A DNA stretch of 20,957 nt from DATLGD01 sp035540755 (GTDB lineage: Bacteria; Actinomycetota; Actinomycetes; Mycobacteriales; SCTD01), in contig DATLGD010000175.1 in assembly GCA_035540755.1 (NCBI GenBank), forward strand, positions 1-20,957. The letters run 5' to 3'. Below, piece by piece: positions 12,669 through 20,957 of the stretch (position 1 is its first letter; every line of letters begins with the position of its first letter). A program made the position numbers and the translations under genes. The notes beneath the pieces were generated by a model. The model ran no database searches. It was not told the DNA's origin and saw only the letters and a program-made list of their open reading frames with translations.

Positions 12669-13787
12669 GTGCCCGCCGAGCGCTCCCGACGCCGAAAGGT
12701 GCTGACCGTTCTCGCGGCGCTGCTCGGCGTCGTCGTCGCGACGCTGCTCGTCGTGCCCGGCGCGCGGGCCGGAGCCAAGTCCCCCGGCCTGCTGCTCGAG
12801 GCGTTCGGCGCCGGTGTTCCCCGTCCGCTGGCCGCCGGCGTCGACCGCACCGAGGTCCGCCTGGGCGGGGTGCTCGGCGACCTCTACGACGCCGGGGCCG
12901 GCGCCCCTCCGGTGCTGCTGCTGCCGGGTGCGGCCGAGGAGGGCCGCTCCGACGAGCGCGTGGTCGGCCTCGCCAACGCCGTCGCCCGCAGCGACCGGAC
13001 GGTGTTCGTCCCCGAGCTGTCGCTGTTCGCCGCCGACCTCGACGTCGACGACATCGACCGGGTGGCCCGATCCACCGCGGCGCTGGCCGAGCGCACCGGC
13101 GAGGACGTCGTCATCTTCGGCTTCTCCTTCGGCGGGTCACTCGGGCTGGTCGCCGCGGCGGACGAGCGCGCGCGCGACGTAGTGCGGCTGGTCGCCACCT
13201 TCGGCTCCTACACCGACCTCGTCGGTGTCGTGCAGGCAGCGACCACCGGGGTGTCCGTCCTGGGCGGGCAGCGGCTGACCTGGGACGTGCCGGACCTGGC
13301 GGCCGACACCGTCGCGGAGGTGGCCGAGGCGCTCGTGCCGCCCGGGCAGCGCACCGCATTCGCTCAGGCGGCCGGTACCGGGGACGCTTCGGCCCTCGAG
13401 CCGGAGGCGGCGGCCGTGCACGCCCTCATCACCAACGACGACCCCGACCGCACCCGGTCGCTCGCCGCCGCGCTCCCGCCGGAGGCCCGGCAGGTGCTGG
13501 ACGCCTACTCGCCGGCGGCAGCGGCCGACCGCCTGCGGGACGTCCCGGTGCTGGCCGCGCACTCCCGCGACGACCCCGCCGTCCCGTACGCGGAGCTGCT
13601 CCGGATGCGCGAGGTGCTGCCGCACGCGACCACCTTGACCGTCCAGTCGTTCGAGCACGTCGATCTCGACCTCGAGGGGTCGCCGCTCGACCTCGTCCGC
13701 GACCTGCGCACCAGCTGGTCGTTCGTCCGGCGCGTCCTCGCCGTGCAGGAGGACTGGCCCCTGCCCCGGCGGGCCGGGCTAGGTTAG
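12669..13787 (+). CDS. membrane-anchored alpha/beta hydrolase
   Basis: A 372-residue protein with a basic N-terminus (RSRRRK), then one hydrophobic helix at residues 11-30 (VLTVLAALLGVVVATLLVVP), so it is either a signal anchor or an uncleaved signal peptide and the enzyme faces outside. The hydrolase domain has the elbow GFSFGG with Ser153, the acid in AHSRDDPAVPY (Asp301 or Asp302) and His330 in SFEHVD. These make a complete triad. The GTG start has no good ribosome-binding site and the start is less certain. It lies between operator copies B and C, in the same direction as the carboxylase genes (36-base gap), and its stop codon is inside copy C. It is likely a pathway-linked esterase, perhaps releasing the acyl substrate. 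Confidence 0.87.
   Translation: MPAERSRRRKVLTVLAALLGVVVATLLVVPGARAGAKSPGLLLEAFGAGVPRPLAAGVDRTEVRLGGVLGDLYDAGAGAPPVLLLPGAAEEGRSDERVVGLANAVARSDRTVFVPELSLFAADLDVDDIDRVARSTAALAERTGEDVVIFGFSFGGSLGLVAAADERARDVVRLVATFGSYTDLVGVVQAATTGVSVLGGQRLTWDVPDLAADTVAEVAEALVPPGQRTAFAQAAGTGDASALEPEAAAVHALITNDDPDRTRSLAAALPPEARQVLDAYSPAAAADRLRDVPVLAAHSRDDPAVPYAELLRMREVLPHATTLTVQSFEHVDLDLEGSPLDLVRDLRTSWSFVRRVLAVQEDWPLPRRAGLG
13780..13785 (+). promoter_or_regulatory. putative -10 box (TAGGTT) upstream of the carboxylase beta gene
   Basis: TAGGTT fits TANNNT, overlaps the first bases of operator copy C, and is 38 bases before the GTG at 13824. The leader then carries the Shine-Dalgarno AGGGAGGA. It lies inside the 3' end of the hydrolase gene. 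No -35 box is clear. Confidence 0.35.
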
Positions 13788-13798
13788 CCAGCGTTCAC
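13783..13798 (+). promoter_or_regulatory. operator copy C (GTTAGCCAGCGTTCAC) upstream of the carboxylase genes
   Basis: The third copy of GTTAGCNNNCGTTCAC, covering the stop codon of the hydrolase gene and lying 26 bases before the start of the carboxylase beta gene. It shows that the carboxylase has regulation of its own even though the hydrolase gene directly precedes it. Confidence 0.65.
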
Positions 13799-13823
13799 AC
13801 CCGCGGACGCCCAGGGAGGACGC

Positions 13824-15430
<1,607 letters not shown>

Positions 15431-15434
<4 letters not shown>

Positions 15435-17431
15435 CGGCCGTGTCCCTCACCCCCGTCACCCGCGTGCTCGTCGCCAACCGCGGCGAGATCGCCCGCCGCG
15501 TCTTCCGCACCTGCCGCGAGATGGGGCTGTCCACCGCCGCGGTCTTCAGCGACGCCGACGCCGACATGCCGCACGTCCGTGAAGCCGACGTCGCGGTCCG
15601 CCTCCCGGGCACGGCCCCGGCCGACACCTACCTGCGCACCGACCTGCTCCTCGACGCCGCCCGCCGCACCGGCGCCGACGCCGTCCACCCCGGGTACGGC
15701 TTCCTGTCCGAGGACGCCTCCTTCGCCCGAGCCGTCCTCGACGCAGGGCTGGTGTGGGTCGGGCCGCCACCCGACGCCGTCGAGGCGATGGGCAGCAAGC
15801 TGGCAGCCAAGGCGCTCATGCGGCAGGCCGGCGTCCCGGTGCTGCCGGGCACCGACGTCACGGGCCTGTCCGACGACGACGTCGTCAGCGCGGCGAACGA
15901 GATCGGCTACCCGGTGCTGGTCAAGGCGAGCGCGGGAGGCGGCGGCCGGGGAATGCGGATCGTGCGCGCACCCGACGCGCTCGTGGACGCCGTCAGCGGC
16001 GCGGCGCGCGAGGCGCAGCAGGCCTTCGGCGACGGCACCGTGTTCCTGGAGCGGTACGTCGACCGGCCGCGCCACGTCGAGGTGCAGGTCATGGCGGACG
16101 CGCACGGCGACGTCGTGGCTCTGTTCGAGCGCGACTGCTCGATCCAGCGACGGCACCAGAAGGTCCTCGAGGAGGCGCCCTCGCCCGCGGTCGACGACGC
16201 GCTGCGCGCGAGGCTGTGCGACGCCGCCGTCGCCGCCGCGAGGGCTGTGGCGTACACCGGCGCCGGCACTGTGGAGTTCGTGCTCTCCCCCGACGGCGAG
16301 CCGGCGTTCCTGGAGATGAACACCCGGCTGCAGGTCGAGCACCCGGTGACCGAGCTCACCGTGGCCGTCGGCGGGGGCGGCCTCGACCTGGTGCGCCTGC
16401 AGCTGCTCGTGGCGATGGGCCACCCGCTGCCCGCCGAGCTGCACGAGGCGCGGCTGCACGGGCACGCGGTCGAGGCCCGGCTGTACGCCGAGGACGCCGT
16501 CGCCGGCTTCCTGCCGGCCACCGGCATCCTCCACCGGTTCGAGGTCCCGAGCTCCGTCGGCGTCCGCGTCGACAGCGGCGTCGAGACCGGCTCGGTCGTC
16601 GGGACGCACTACGACGCGATGCTCGCAAAGGTGGTGGCGCACGGAGCCACCCGCGAGGAGGCGTCGGCCCGGCTCGCCGACGCCCTCGCGCGGGCGCGGC
16701 TGCACGGCGTCACCACCAACCGGGACCTGCTCGTGCGCGTCCTGCGGTCGCGCGCATGGCTCGCCGGCGATGTCGACACGGCGTTCTTCGAGCGGCACGA
16801 CCCGGCCGAGCTCGGCCTGCCCCTGGCCGGCGACAGCGCCGTCCGGGTGCACGCCGCGGCGGCCGCCCTGGCGGCAGCGGCGGACCGCCGGTCCGCCGCC
16901 CTGCCGGCCGTCCCGTCCGGCTGGCGCAACGTGCCGACCGCCCCCCAGCGGGTCGCCTACGAGGTCGGCCCGCGCACCGTCCAGGTCGACTACGCCTTCC
17001 GCCGCGCCGGCCTGTCGCTGGTGGTCGACGGCATCGACCTCGGGCCGGCCCGCTTGCACGCTGCGTCCGCACACGCCGTCGACCTCGAGCTGGACGGCGT
17101 GCGCCGGCGCTACGCCGTCGACGTCGCCGGCCGGTCCTGGTACGTCGACTCCGAGTTGGGTGCGACAACGCTGGAGGAGGTCGACCGCTACCCCGAACCC
17201 GGCGTCGGACCGGCCTCCGGTGCCCTGACCGCCCCGATGCCGGGGACGGTGGTCCGGGTCGAGGTCGCCGTCGGCGCTCAGGTCGACGCCGGCGCCGTGC
17301 TGCTGGTGATCGAGGCGATGAAGATGGAGCACGTGGTCAAGGCGCCCGCCGCCGGGTCCGTCGGCGAGGTGCACGTCACACCCGGGCAGCAGGTCGACGC
17401 CGGCGCGCTGCTGGTCGTGCTCGCCGGGTGA
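15431..17431 (+). CDS. acyl-CoA carboxylase alpha subunit (biotin carboxylase plus biotin carrier)
   Basis: A 666-residue enzyme that carboxylates its own biotin with ATP and bicarbonate and hands CO2 to the beta subunit. The biotin carboxylase N-domain starts RVLVANRGEIARRVFRTC (about 11-28). The ATP-grasp has Lys165 and KASAGGGGRGMRIV. The catalytic EMNTRLQVEHPVTE is at about 295-308. A BT-type linker domain (about 470-580) follows, and the carrier domain has the biotinylated Lys631 in EAMKMEH. All expected parts are present. The GTG at 15431 overlaps the beta stop by 4 bases (GTGA), giving coupled translation; a second GTG at 15440 is possible. Very long open frames through this region on both strands are shadows caused by the high GC. 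Confidence 0.95.
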
Positions 17432-17463
17432 CCCCTGCCGGGTCCGCCGGCCGGAAGGCCTCG

Positions 17464-17469
17464 TAGCGT
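17464..17469 (+). promoter_or_regulatory. -10 box (TAGCGT) of a leaderless promoter
   Basis: TAGCGT is followed by GGGGGC and then the GTG at 17476. It supports separate, leaderless transcription of this gene although it follows the carboxylase genes by only 44 bases. Confidence 0.5.
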
Positions 17470-17475
17470 GGGGGC

Positions 17476-17901
17476 GTGAGCCGCTGGCGGAAGTGCGACA
17501 CGTGCCGGAAGGTGCGACCCACCGAGGAGTTCGAGGGGGCGGCAACCACCTGCCAGGTCTGCCTGACCGCGCCGGTCCGCAAGAAGGCGGCGCCGGTCAC
17601 CCGCACGACGACGACGTCGCGCGCGCCGGCTGCGGCACCGGCTCCCGCGGGTCCGCGCCAGCCGCTGCTCGGCGCGGTCGGCTCGGGCGACCTCGAGGTG
17701 CGGGAGCGCCGCGCCAAGCGGAAGGCCTACGACGCGCTGGCGGAGTCGCACCCGGAGGAGTTCGCCCTGCTGCTGCGCGATGCCCGCGCCGCCGAGGGGC
17801 TGCGGCCGAAGGCGTCGGACGCGCCGCCGGAACACGGGGCGGAGGTGTCGGCGGAGGTCACCGCTCCCTCGCCCGCGGGTGTCCCCGCTTCGGAGATGTA
17901 G
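17476..17901 (+). CDS. hypothetical protein with N-terminal CxxC-x15-CxxC zinc ribbon
   Basis: A 141-residue protein. The N-terminus has Cys7/Cys10 and Cys26/Cys29 (KCDTCRKVRPTEEFEG...CQVC), a compact zinc-ribbon-like finger. A Pro/Ala/Thr-rich linker (about 40-65) joins it to a helical, charged segment RERRAKRKAYDALAESHPEEFALLLRDARAAEGL (about 74-107), then a disordered acidic tail. I do not recognise a named family beyond this zinc-ribbon architecture. The helical part may be a partner- or nucleic-acid-binding region. It converges with the DUF7455 gene, with a hairpin in the 19-base gap. Function unknown. Confidence 0.75.
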   Translation: MSRWRKCDTCRKVRPTEEFEGAATTCQVCLTAPVRKKAAPVTRTTTTSRAPAAAPAPAGPRQPLLGAVGSGDLEVRERRAKRKAYDALAESHPEEFALLLRDARAAEGLRPKASDAPPEHGAEVSAEVTAPSPAGVPASEM

Positions 17902-17904
17902 GAC

Positions 17905-17920
17905 TCCTGCGGGCGCAGGG
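17905..17920. terminator. short hairpin in the convergent gap
   Basis: TCCTGC (17905-17910) pairs with GCAGGG (17915-17920) around GGGC, with one G-U pair. It occupies the 19-base space between two convergent stop codons, so it may end both transcripts. Confidence 0.45.
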
Positions 17921-18115
17921 TCAGGCGGCGGCCTGCGCGCCGGCGTCGACCGACACGGCGACCTTGGCCAGGGCCTCGGCGTGCTGGCGGGCGTGGTGGC
18001 CGCAGAACAGCAGCTCCCCGTGCGGGAGCACGGCGCGGACGAGCGCCTGCGCGCCGCAGCGGTCGCAGCGGTCGAGCGCGGTCAGGGCGGGGGCGCTGGC
18101 GAGAGCGGTGGTCAT
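17921..18115 (-). CDS. DUF7455-type small zinc-binding protein
   Basis: A 64-residue protein typical of an actinobacterial family: MTTALASAPALTALDRCDRCGAQALVRAVLP, then FCGHHARQH. Cys17, Cys20, Cys38 and His40/His41 would make one zinc site. The start is firm, because GGAGGACGAGG lies just upstream. The family is well conserved in actinobacteria but has no established role. It is separately transcribed, next to a tRNA gene on the other strand, and converges with the other Cys-rich protein. Confidence 0.85.
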   Translation of the reverse strand: MTTALASAPALTALDRCDRCGAQALVRAVLPHGELLFCGHHARQHAEALAKVAVSVDAGAQAAA

Positions 18116-18287
18116 GGTCCTCGTCCTCCGAGCTCGGGGTGGTTAGTGCTGTCGGCTGTTCGGTGCCCGGGCATGAGCGCTCGACACCCGGCAATCGGCG
18201 TCATTTCGGTGACACGACCGGGCGGAGCCGGACGAGGTCGTCTGTCGTTCGTGCCACCGGCGCTCGCGGATGGCGGACACCGTCGGC

Positions 18288-18296
18288 TGCTATCGT
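18288..18296 (+). promoter_or_regulatory. extended -10 promoter (TGCTATCGT) of tRNA-Lys
   Basis: TGC followed by TATCGT is an extended -10 box, 13 bases before the tRNA. I do not see a good -35 box at the normal distance. The 194-base gap 18116-18309 shows no gene. Confidence 0.5.
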
Positions 18297-18309
18297 CTTC
18301 GCCGCACAC

Positions 18310-18382
18310 GCGCCGCTAGCTCAATTGGCAGAGCAGCGGACTCTTAATCCGCGGGTTCGGGGTTCGAGTCCCTGGCGGCGCA
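18310..18382 (+). tRNA. tRNA-Lys (anticodon CTT)
   Basis: A complete 73-base cloverleaf. The acceptor GCGCCGC pairs with GCGGCGC, the D stem is GCTC/GAGC, and the anticodon stem GCGGA/TCCGC encloses the loop CTCTTAA with anticodon CTT. The variable loop is GGGTT, and the T arm is CGGGG-TTCGAGT-CCCTG. The discriminator is A and CCA is not encoded. It decodes AAG, the dominant Lys codon of this GC-rich genome. Confidence 0.97.
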
Positions 18383-18396
18383 CTCTGCACAGACCG

Positions 18397-18424
18397 GGCC
18401 TCTCGCTCCTCCGAGCGGGGGGCC
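18397..18424 (+). terminator. hairpin 14 bases downstream of the tRNA
   Basis: GGCCTCTCGCTC (18397-18408) pairs with GAGCGGGGGGCC (18413-18424) across a 4-base loop (CTCC), with two G-U pairs. A likely terminator for tRNA-Lys. No gene is seen in 18425-18590. Confidence 0.6.
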
Positions 18425-18590
18425 TGAGTCGTCTGCCGCCCGCGGTGCTGTCCGCCCGCGGCGCGGGTAGGACGCTCGAGCGCTCACCAGGCGCATGACC
18501 GGCCGGCGAGCCGACGGCGCCGAGCGGCTCGAGCACCTGCCGTCCGCGACGCGATGCATCGGGTGCGCCTCCCGCCCGGCCAGCCGGTAG

Positions 18591-19301
18591 TCAGTCCAGG
18601 GCGCGCGCCGAGAGCGCGTCGACCACCTGCTGGGCGACGTCGCGCAGCTTGGTGTTGCGGTGCTGCGAGGTCGTGCGCAGCAGATCGAAGGCGTCGTCGG
18701 CGTCGATCCCCCGACCGGCCATCACGATGCCCTTCGCCTGCTCGATGACCGCGCGGGACAGCATCGCGGTGCGGAGCTGGTCGGCCAGGTCGCGGTGGCC
18801 GAAGTAGGCAGTGGCGACCTGCGTGGCGAGCCCGGTGTGCGCGGCGATGATGTCCCCGATCGAGACGTCCTCGCTGCTGAAGGCGTCGGGGCTGCGCGAG
18901 TAGACGTTGAGAGCACCGACCAGCCGCCCCTCCGACGCCAGCGGGAACGAGACGATGCTGCGAGCGCCTGCCTGCCGGGCCCGCACCCGGTAGAAGGGCC
19001 AGCGCTGCTCGTCGTCGAGGTCGCGGACGCGGTGGGTGTTGCCGGTGCGCATAGCGTCCAGGCAGGGGCCCTCGTGCTCCACGTACTGCATCTCGTCCAG
19101 CTGGCGGGCCCAGTCGTCGCTCGCGGCTGACGCCGCGGGCCGACCGTCGACCATCGTGGTGATGGTGGCGCCCTCGGCGCCGGGCAGGGCGCGGACGGCG
19201 ATGCGGGTGATCTCCTGCTGCACGCTGGCGAGGTCCTGCTGGGCGAGGACGACGCCGGTGAGCGCCGTCAGCTCGCGCAGCGTCTCGTCGGTGAAGGCCA
19301 T
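18591..19301 (-). CDS. GAF and ANTAR domain RNA-binding antitermination regulator
   Basis: A 236-residue cytosolic regulator. The N-terminal GAF sensor spans about 20-165 (VEHEGPCLDAMRTG at 74-87, then SIVSFPLASEGRLVGALNVYS at 115-135). The C-terminal ANTAR domain spans about 175-232, with the signature SRAVIEQAKGIVMAGRGIDADDAFDLLR. ANTAR proteins bind paired hexanucleotide-loop hairpins in nascent RNA and prevent termination. No Shine-Dalgarno sequence is seen; CAGGCT is 6 bases before the ATG and could be a weak -10 box. It lies 41 bases downstream of the MFS gene on the same strand and may be co-transcribed. The ligand of the GAF domain and the RNA targets are unknown. Confidence 0.93.
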   Translation of the reverse strand: MAFTDETLRELTALTGVVLAQQDLASVQQEITRIAVRALPGAEGATITTMVDGRPAASAASDDWARQLDEMQYVEHEGPCLDAMRTGNTHRVRDLDDEQRWPFYRVRARQAGARSIVSFPLASEGRLVGALNVYSRSPDAFSSEDVSIGDIIAAHTGLATQVATAYFGHRDLADQLRTAMLSRAVIEQAKGIVMAGRGIDADDAFDLLRTTSQHRNTKLRDVAQQVVDALSARALD

Positions 19302-19342
19302 GAGCGCAGCCTGTCACGGCCGTCGCTCCGGCGACGGTCCGC

Positions 19343-20686
19343 TCAGTTGCGCAGGGCCGCCGCGGCGCGGTCCGCGCGAGAGCCCCCCGCCAGCAGCACG
19401 AGCACGCCGGCCAGCGGGAGCAGGCCCAGCAGCAGCAGGCTGGCGGCGATGCCCACGATCTCGCCGAGCCCGCCGACGACGGCGGAGCCCACGCCGCCGC
19501 CGACGAGGAACACCAGCGTGGCGATGCCGAGAGCGACGCCGCGCACCGACGGCTCGACCGCTTCTCCCACCGCCTGCATGAGAGCCGGCTGACCGAGCCC
19601 GAAGGCACCGGTCACGCCGATGACCCCGGCCACGAGCACCGGCGCGGACCCGACCGCGGCGCCGGCGGCGGCCACGCCCAGCGACGTCGCGGCGAGCGCT
19701 CCGGACACTGCCAGCGAGCGGCGCGCGCCGACCCGCGACAGCAGCGGCGCCGCGACGCGCGGCGCGAGCAGCCCGGTGACGGCGCTCGGCACGAGAGCCA
19801 GCCCGACGGCCAGCGGCGTCCAGCCCCGGCCGACCAGCACGGCCGGGACGGCGATGAGCAGGGCGAACCAGGCCGCCGGCACCGCGGCGGCGGCGAGGGC
19901 GCTGCGCAGCACCACGCCGTTGGTGACCACGGTCAGGGGCAGGAACCCCTCCGGGCGGCGGCGCACCTGGGCCGTGACCGCCGGGACGCCGAGCGCCAGC
20001 AGCACCGCCCCGACCGAGGCAACCACCAGACCCGACGACGGCGACTGCACGAGCAGCACCAGCCCGGCCGCCGTCAGGGCCACCAGCACCGCCCCGACCA
20101 GGTCCAGCCGGGCCCCGCTTCCCTGCGTCGGCACCGCCCGCCAGAGCGCGGGGACGACGAGCAGCCCGAGCACCGGGATCGCCACGGCCGCACGCCAGCC
20201 GACCAGGTCGGTGACCACGCCGCCGGCCAGCGGACCGAGGCAGGCGACGGCGGCCGCCACCCCGGCGACCCGGCCGAGCGCCGCGCTGCGCACCGCCCCG
20301 TCGTACTTCGCGCTGACGATCGCCATGCCGAGCACCGGCACAGCCGCGGCGCCGGCGCCCTGCATCACACGGGCCGACAGCAGCACCTCGTACGTGGGCG
20401 CGAGCGCGCCGAGAACGGCTCCCGCGGTCATGAGCCCGACACCGATCGTCAGCGGCAGCCGGATGCCGGCGAGGTCGGCGGCCCGGCCGTAGACCGCCGT
20501 GGCGACCGCGAGCATCAGCGCGTAGAGGCTGATCACCCACGCGCTGCCGCCGGTGGTCAGCCCGAGGTCGGCGGCAAGGACCGGCAGGGCGATCGCCACG
20601 CCGGCGCTGCCCATGCCGGCCAGTCCGAACAGCAGCCCGACGAGCACCGCGACGCGCCCGGCGTCGTGCGCTGCTGAGGGGGTCAC
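19343..20686 (-). CDS. MFS transporter, DHA2-like drug/proton antiporter
   Basis: A 447-residue membrane protein with about 14 hydrophobic helices, as in the DHA2 (EmrB/QacA) class, but slightly short. Conserved parts are GMGSAGVAIALPVLAADLGL in helix 1, motif A GRAADLAGIRLPL (about 67-79), SARVMQGAGAAAVPVLG in helix 4, and motif C-like CLGPLAGGVVTDLVGWRAA (about 145-165). Substrate cannot be told from sequence. The GTG at 20686 is the best start (MTPSAAHDAGRVAVLVGLL) but has no strong Shine-Dalgarno sequence. It is divergent from the M20 peptidase gene, with a 65-base gap. It may share a transcript with the ANTAR regulator downstream. Confidence 0.9.
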   Translation of the reverse strand: MTPSAAHDAGRVAVLVGLLFGLAGMGSAGVAIALPVLAADLGLTTGGSAWVISLYALMLAVATAVYGRAADLAGIRLPLTIGVGLMTAGAVLGALAPTYEVLLSARVMQGAGAAAVPVLGMAIVSAKYDGAVRSAALGRVAGVAAAVACLGPLAGGVVTDLVGWRAAVAIPVLGLLVVPALWRAVPTQGSGARLDLVGAVLVALTAAGLVLLVQSPSSGLVVASVGAVLLALGVPAVTAQVRRRPEGFLPLTVVTNGVVLRSALAAAAVPAAWFALLIAVPAVLVGRGWTPLAVGLALVPSAVTGLLAPRVAAPLLSRVGARRSLAVSGALAATSLGVAAAGAAVGSAPVLVAGVIGVTGAFGLGQPALMQAVGEAVEPSVRGVALGIATLVFLVGGGVGSAVVGGLGEIVGIAASLLLLGLLPLAGVLVLLAGGSRADRAAAALRN

Positions 20687-20739
20687 CCCGTCGGCAACCC
20701 CGGTCCGTGGCGGGTTCTTCCGGCGTGGCTGTGCCGGGC

Positions 20740-20745
20740 TACCGT
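20740..20745 (+). promoter_or_regulatory. -10 box (TACCGT) of a leaderless promoter
   Basis: TACCGT is followed by CGGCCC and the ATG at 20752, again the leaderless spacing seen at other genes in the window. Confidence 0.5.
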
Positions 20746-20751
20746 CGGCCC

Positions 20752-20957
20752 ATGCCCCCGGCTCCCCTGCCTGACCTCCGCGCCGCCCTGGCAGCGGTGC
20801 TGCCCGACGCCCGACACGACCTCGAGGATCTGGTGCGCGTCCCCACCGTGTCAGCCGATCCCGAGCGCCGAGCCGACGTCGAGCACGCCGCCGCGCGGGT
20901 GGCCGACCTGGCCAGGGACGCCGGGGCCGGGGAGGTCGACGTCGTGCGCGCCGACGG
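20752..20957 (+). CDS. M20-family metallopeptidase/dipeptidase (partial, 5' end only)
   Basis: The first 68 residues of what looks like an M20 dipeptidase: LPDARHDLEDLVRVPTVSADPERRADVEHAAARVADLARDAGA is the usual N-terminal helix with the VRVPTVS segment and a spaced helix before the first metal-binding strand. The catalytic and zinc residues lie beyond the window end. ATG start, with a TACCGT -10 box 6 bases before it. The assignment rests on the N-terminal pattern only. Confidence 0.75.
   Translation, partial: MPPAPLPDLRAALAAVLPDARHDLEDLVRVPTVSADPERRADVEHAAARVADLARDAGAGEVDVVRAD

Overview
The window is chromosomal DNA from a very high-GC actinobacterium. The evidence is dense genes with GTG starts, 4-bp GTGA gene overlaps, several start codons that sit 6-8 bases after a TANNNT -10 box (leaderless mRNAs), and actinobacterial families such as the TIGR03084 metal-binding proteins, DUF3817 and DUF7455. 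The gene mix would suit a soil actinomycete (for example a Geodermatophilaceae-like lineage), but I cannot fix the genus. I see no mobile element, phage gene, CRISPR array or rRNA, and no gene-free stretch longer than about 210 bases.

Layout. (1) 1-2673, minus strand: the 5' part of a BASS-type sodium symporter, an alpha/beta hydrolase, then a small operon of a truncated RibA (GTP cyclohydrolase II) N-terminus, a MarR regulator and a VOC/glyoxalase-fold protein. A hotdog thioesterase is divergent from this operon. (2) 3259-5950: two coupled small membrane proteins (minus), and divergently a histidine phosphatase overlapping an NnrD-like NAD(P)HX dehydratase, then a 64-residue acidic protein ending at a strong hairpin. 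(3) 6010-8538 and 10923-17431: an acyl-CoA catabolic locus. It holds an acyl-CoA dehydrogenase with a TIGR03084 protein (minus), a divergent TetR regulator, a second acyl-CoA dehydrogenase with a hotdog thioesterase (minus), a membrane-anchored alpha/beta hydrolase, and the beta and alpha subunits of a methylcrotonyl-CoA-carboxylase-type acyl-CoA carboxylase. Embedded in it, at 8643-10911, are a secreted LVIVD beta-propeller protein and a lipoprotein histidine phosphatase. (4) 17476-20957: two small Cys-rich proteins, tRNA-Lys(CTT), a GAF-ANTAR regulator, a DHA2-type MFS exporter and the start of an M20 peptidase.

The most interesting signal is a 16-base element, GTTAGCNNNCGTTCAC, present three times (7953-7968, 12598-12613, 13783-13798). 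Each copy lies on or next to the start region of a catabolic unit: the TetR/TIGR03084 divergent promoter, the second acyl-CoA dehydrogenase/hydrolase divergent region, and the carboxylase beta gene. In at least two cases it covers the putative -10 box. I infer that the TetR protein binds this element, represses itself and the dispersed acyl-CoA genes, and is released by an acyl-CoA intermediate. The full pathway is not in the window: no HMG-CoA lyase or enoyl-CoA hydratase is present, so the substrate is open.
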